A stretch of 9,308 nucleotides of DNA, taken from NCBI GenBank assembly GCA_003554665.1, contig PWGY01000066.1, positions 1-9,308 of the forward strand, read 5' to 3'. The notes beneath the pieces are model-generated. The model was not told where the DNA came from and searched no databases. It saw only the letters and a list, made by a program, of their open reading frames with translations. Position 1 is the stretch's first letter. Each line of letters opens with the position of its first letter. Both the position numbers and the translations under genes were made by a program. This DNA comes from Bacteroidales bacterium. GTDB lineage: Bacteria; Bacteroidota; Bacteroidia; Bacteroidales; UBA7960. Shown piece by piece: positions 6,449-9,308 of this stretch.

Positions 6449-8647
6449 ATGAAACGGTATACATGGAGTTCAGCCATAATCAGCAGCATTTTGCTTGCTG
6501 TTATTGCATTGGGGATGAATTCCTGCAATCTGAGGAATGAGAAAACGGCTGTGGCCATTGTCATTGATTTAGCCTCCTACGAACAAACCAGCGAAGCTGT
6601 AGATGCTTACAGGGAGCTGCTTGAGTCGGAAGGGCTGCACACCCATCTGCTGGCAAGAAACTGGAAAAATCCTGATGAGATCAGGGAAGAATTACATAAC
6701 ATCTATAAAGACGCCACACCCCCGCTGGAAGGAACCGTTCTGATCGGCGATATTCCAATTCCGATGATCCGCGATGCCCAGCACCTTACCTCTGCATTCA
6801 AAATGGATCAGGAACGCTTCCCTTACGAACGATCTTCAGTACCTTCAGATCGCTTCTATGATGATTTTGACCTGAAGTTCAACTATCTTGAACAGGACGA
6901 AGACCAGCCACTTTACCACTATTACTCCCTGGATCCCAGCTCCGCCCAGAAAATTTCCACGAACATTTACAGCGGCAGGATCAGGCCACCAAAAAATGGC
7001 CGGGATCCTTATGAACAGATCCGCCAGTACCTTGAAAAAGTGGTTACAGAACGCCGGCAGGAAAACCCGCTGGAACATGTGACCACCTATGCGGGTCACG
7101 GGTATAACTCTGAGTGCCTGGTGGCATGGGCAGGTGAACGGATGGCCTATCGCGAGCAACTCCCCCATCTTTCAACACCCGGACACTCTTATACCTACCT
7201 GTACACTCACATGCGTGACTACAGCAAAGAACAGCTGCTCAGTGAAATTCAACGCCCGGAACTTGACCTGGCCATCATGTCGAACCATGGCTCTGCAACA
7301 GTTCAGTATCTTGACGGATGGCCCAATGTAAGCAGCATCGGCCCTTCCATTGAAAACGTCAGGCGTTTTCTGCGCAACAGGCTCAGGGATGCTCACCGCA
7401 GGGGAAATGACCCGGAGGCCACCATCCGGAGTTTTATGGACAGACACGGGGTACCCCGGGCCTGGTTTGACGGAGCAATGGATCCTGAAATCACAAAGCA
7501 GGACAGCATCTTCAGCGCCAGCCTGGATATATACATCCAGGACATTGAACAGATTACACCCAATGCACGTGTCATGAAGTTCGATGCATGCTTTAACGGA
7601 TCCTTTCATCAGGATGAGTATATCGCAGGAAGCTATGTATTCAGTGATGGAAAAACCATTGCCGGGATTGGAAACTCTGTCAACGTAATTCAGGATAACT
7701 GGCCCATACAGCTCATCGGATTGCTGGACAAAGGGGTACGTATCGGCCACTGGGCAAGGTTTCAGAATGAACTGGAAAGCCATATAATCGGTGACCCCAC
7801 GCACTATTTCCACAGTGCCGGCACAACAGACTGGAACAAAAAGATCACTCTCAGCAAAAACCACACAAGGACCTGGGAAAATGCATTGGATCATCAGGAT
7901 CCGTCCATTCAGTCGCTGGCATTGAAAATGCTGCATCATAACAACTATACTGACATGGCCGGGCTTTTACTGGATACTTACAAAAACTCCCCATACAAAA
8001 GTGTAAGAATGCAATCTCTGAGTCTGCTGTACAATTATGACGGGGAACATTTCCACCAGGTTCTGGAACTGGCCGTCAGCGACCCCTATGAGCTGATTCG
8101 CCGCCATGCCGTAAAAATGATCGGAGAAACCGGCCGCGACGAACTGGTACCCGCGCTGATCAGTGTGCAATTTGAGGATGCCGCTTCCAGGCGGGTTCTT
8201 TTCAATGCCCGGAATGCCGCTGCCTTCATGAACAAGGAAGTGATTCGCAGGGAGATTGATCAGCAATATGAAGCATCTACCCTGTATCACAAAGAAGAAC
8301 TCAAAGATATACTTTCCCGGCTTGCCGACGGACGGGTACTCAGCGACCTGGATGTTATCCGGGATACCGGTGAGGAAACCAGCAGCCGGTTGTTTGAGGT
8401 CAGAACCCTGAGAAACTACAATTACCACTTTAATGTACCCGCCTACGTGGAAATTGCATTGAACTCACGTGATGACAAAGAACTGCGGCTCCGGATGATC
8501 GAAGCCCTCGGCTGGTTCACGCATTCTTACAACAAGGCGATGATCAAAGAAATGTGTCGCCGTATCAAAGACAACGAACTGGAAGATGACCAAATCCGCC
8601 AGGAAGCCCTGAAAACGCTCAACCGGATCAAAGCCTACGATTCATAA
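6449..8647 (+). CDS. Gingipain-like (C25, clan CD) cysteine-peptidase-like lipoprotein with HEAT-type repeats
   Basis: A 732-residue protein from ATG 6449. Residues 1-25 are a lipoprotein signal peptide with lipobox GMNSC (Cys26). Residues about 35-460 resemble C25 peptidases: VAIVID strand, LEGTVLIGDIP, SDRFYDDFDL (Asp134), YSGRIRPP (Gly176-Arg177) leading to YLEKVV, and IIGDPTHYF (Gly448-Pro450). The clan CD dyad candidates are His280 in AIMSNHGSA, after a hydrophobic strand, and Cys381 in VMKFDACFNGSF. They are 101 residues apart, against about 33 in gingipain R as I recall, so there is an inserted helical segment. Residues about 470-610 and 666-732 are HEAT-like helical pairs (DPSIQSLALKMLHH; DPYELIRRHAVKMIGETG). 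The frame also opens at ATG 6347, overlapping the upstream stop as TGATG, and at 6371; I chose 6449 for the signal peptide and A-rich leader. It is the last gene before the terminator. Peptidase activity is inferred, not shown. Confidence 0.7.
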   Translation: MKRYTWSSAIISSILLAVIALGMNSCNLRNEKTAVAIVIDLASYEQTSEAVDAYRELLESEGLHTHLLARNWKNPDEIREELHNIYKDATPPLEGTVLIGDIPIPMIRDAQHLTSAFKMDQERFPYERSSVPSDRFYDDFDLKFNYLEQDEDQPLYHYYSLDPSSAQKISTNIYSGRIRPPKNGRDPYEQIRQYLEKVVTERRQENPLEHVTTYAGHGYNSECLVAWAGERMAYREQLPHLSTPGHSYTYLYTHMRDYSKEQLLSEIQRPELDLAIMSNHGSATVQYLDGWPNVSSIGPSIENVRRFLRNRLRDAHRRGNDPEATIRSFMDRHGVPRAWFDGAMDPEITKQDSIFSASLDIYIQDIEQITPNARVMKFDACFNGSFHQDEYIAGSYVFSDGKTIAGIGNSVNVIQDNWPIQLIGLLDKGVRIGHWARFQNELESHIIGDPTHYFHSAGTTDWNKKITLSKNHTRTWENALDHQDPSIQSLALKMLHHNNYTDMAGLLLDTYKNSPYKSVRMQSLSLLYNYDGEHFHQVLELAVSDPYELIRRHAVKMIGETGRDELVPALISVQFEDAASRRVLFNARNAAAFMNKEVIRREIDQQYEASTLYHKEELKDILSRLADGRVLSDLDVIRDTGEETSSRLFEVRTLRNYNYHFNVPAYVEIALNSRDDKELRLRMIEALGWFTHSYNKAMIKEMCRRIKDNELEDDQIRQEALKTLNRIKAYDS

Positions 8648-8665
8648 GATAATCCGGACAAAAAA

Positions 8666-8703
8666 TGCCAGGTGGGGAAAAACCGCAACCTGGCACTTTT
8701 TTT
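8666..8703 (+). terminator. Rho-independent terminator ending the operon
   Basis: TGCCAGGT (8666-8673) pairs perfectly with ACCTGGCA (8688-8695) around a 14-base loop and is followed after one C by seven T (8697-8703). It begins 19 bases after the stop of the peptidase-HEAT gene. This separates the four-gene operon from the downstream paralog, which would then need its own promoter or read-through. Confidence 0.88.
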
Positions 8704-8796
8704 CGTTGCCGGCCACCCCATCAGAAGCATTGTCCTGCAATGGCAAGTGACCGTCTACCTGGCAATTCAGCCGTTTAAAATTAACCATATATCGTT

Positions 8797-9308
8797 ATGC
8801 CCATTAAAATATTATTATTCAGTTTTTTTCTCCTTTCAGTCAGCCTTCACCCGGGGCAGGCGCAAACCCACCTTACGGAGCCAACCCGCAGGCATGATGC
8901 AGCTTTTGCCATAGTTATTGACCAAAATACCTATCAGCAGGCGAATGAGGCAGTGTACGCCTACCGCGACATGCTTGAATCAACGGAATTGCTTTCTACC
9001 TACATCATGGCAGATCAGTGGGAGAACCCTTCTCATGTCCGTCGTGAAATACAAGCCTTGCACGATGCCGATCCCACACTCGAAGGGGTTGTATTTGTAG
9101 GAGATATCCCGGTGGCAATGATCAGGGAGGCACAACATATGACCACGGCCTTCAAGATGCATGAGGAAAACTTTCCCCGCGAACGATCCTCCGTAGCTTC
9201 AGACCGTTTTTATGATGATTTCGACCTGGAGTTCGAATACATCGGACAGGACGAAGAAAGACCCTCCTGGCATTATTACAGGCTTACAGAAAATTCGGCC
9301 CAGCATAT
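8797..9308 (+). CDS. Second gingipain-like peptidase-like protein, N-terminal part (partial)
   Basis: An open frame from ATG 8797 runs 170 codons to the window edge without a stop. The first 22 residues are a signal peptide (core ILLFSFFLLSVSL) with likely cleavage at GQA|Q; there is no lipobox Cys. From about residue 36 it aligns with the preceding gene over its whole visible length: AIVID, EAV-AYR, LEG-V-VGDIP, MIR-AQH, AFKM, ERSSV-SDRFYDDFDL and QDE-x-x-P. By eye about 60% of residues agree over some 135 positions. The catalytic His and Cys regions and any HEAT repeats lie beyond the window. It starts 93 bases after the terminator; I could find no TAnnTTTG element in that gap. The likely role is as a soluble or differently anchored partner of the lipoprotein paralog. 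Confidence 0.85.
   Translation, partial: MPIKILLFSFFLLSVSLHPGQAQTHLTEPTRRHDAAFAIVIDQNTYQQANEAVYAYRDMLESTELLSTYIMADQWENPSHVRREIQALHDADPTLEGVVFVGDIPVAMIREAQHMTTAFKMHEENFPRERSSVASDRFYDDFDLEFEYIGQDEERPSWHYYRLTENSAQH

Noticed and set aside
7096..7101. The His in YAGHGYNS as the catalytic His
   Set aside because: It lies before the segment that matches the C25 His motif (NHGSATVQYLDGW); the later His fits the expected order and follows a hydrophobic strand better.
7172..7939. A 255-residue minus-strand open frame opposite the peptidase gene
   Set aside because: It is antisense to the conserved catalytic region, shows no family resemblance, and is explained as a shadow of that coding sequence.
8732..8746. 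CATTG/CAATG inverted repeat before the second peptidase gene
   Set aside because: Only five pairs with no associated promoter element; likely chance.
8672..8914. A plus-strand open frame starting inside the terminator
   Set aside because: Its start lies in the terminator loop region and it overlaps the real second peptidase gene in another frame.
8918..9100. A short plus-strand open frame near the right edge
   Set aside because: It is out of frame with the clearly homologous paralog that covers the same bases.

Overview
The window most likely comes from a member of the Bacteroidota; I cannot place it more finely. The reasons are a TonB-dependent receptor with an N-terminal carboxypeptidase-regulatory-like domain, lipoproteins with short lipoboxes followed by acidic residues, signal peptides whose predicted mature N-terminus is Gln, A-rich rather than Shine-Dalgarno start regions, and a TAnnTTTG-type promoter element. 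All genes read left to right on the + strand. No tRNA, rRNA, CRISPR array or transposase gene was seen.

Layout: (1) bases 1-134 hold the 3' end of a LuxR/NarL-type response regulator, cut by the window edge. (2) Bases 135-616 hold no gene, but contain a GC hairpin, short direct repeats and a candidate promoter. (3) Bases 617-8647 look like one operon: a TonB-dependent outer-membrane receptor, a DUF4876-type surface lipoprotein, a DUF6850-like outer-membrane beta-barrel protein, and a lipoprotein combining a gingipain-like (C25, clan CD) cysteine-peptidase-like domain with C-terminal HEAT-type helical repeats. A clear intrinsic terminator follows at 8666-8703. (4) Bases 8797-9308 begin a second gene closely related to the fourth operon gene. 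It has an ordinary secretory signal peptide instead of a lipobox and runs off the right edge.

How they may work together (inference): receptor, surface lipoprotein and barrel look like an envelope capture and uptake module without any SusD. The attached peptidase-like lipoprotein and its tandem paralog could release, process or mature the ligand or the surface components. The substrate cannot be told from the sequence. The least ordinary elements are the peptidase-HEAT pair and the lipoprotein/barrel junction. At that junction the reading frame runs about 30 residues past the expected end, through two hairpins, in a way that one missing T would explain.
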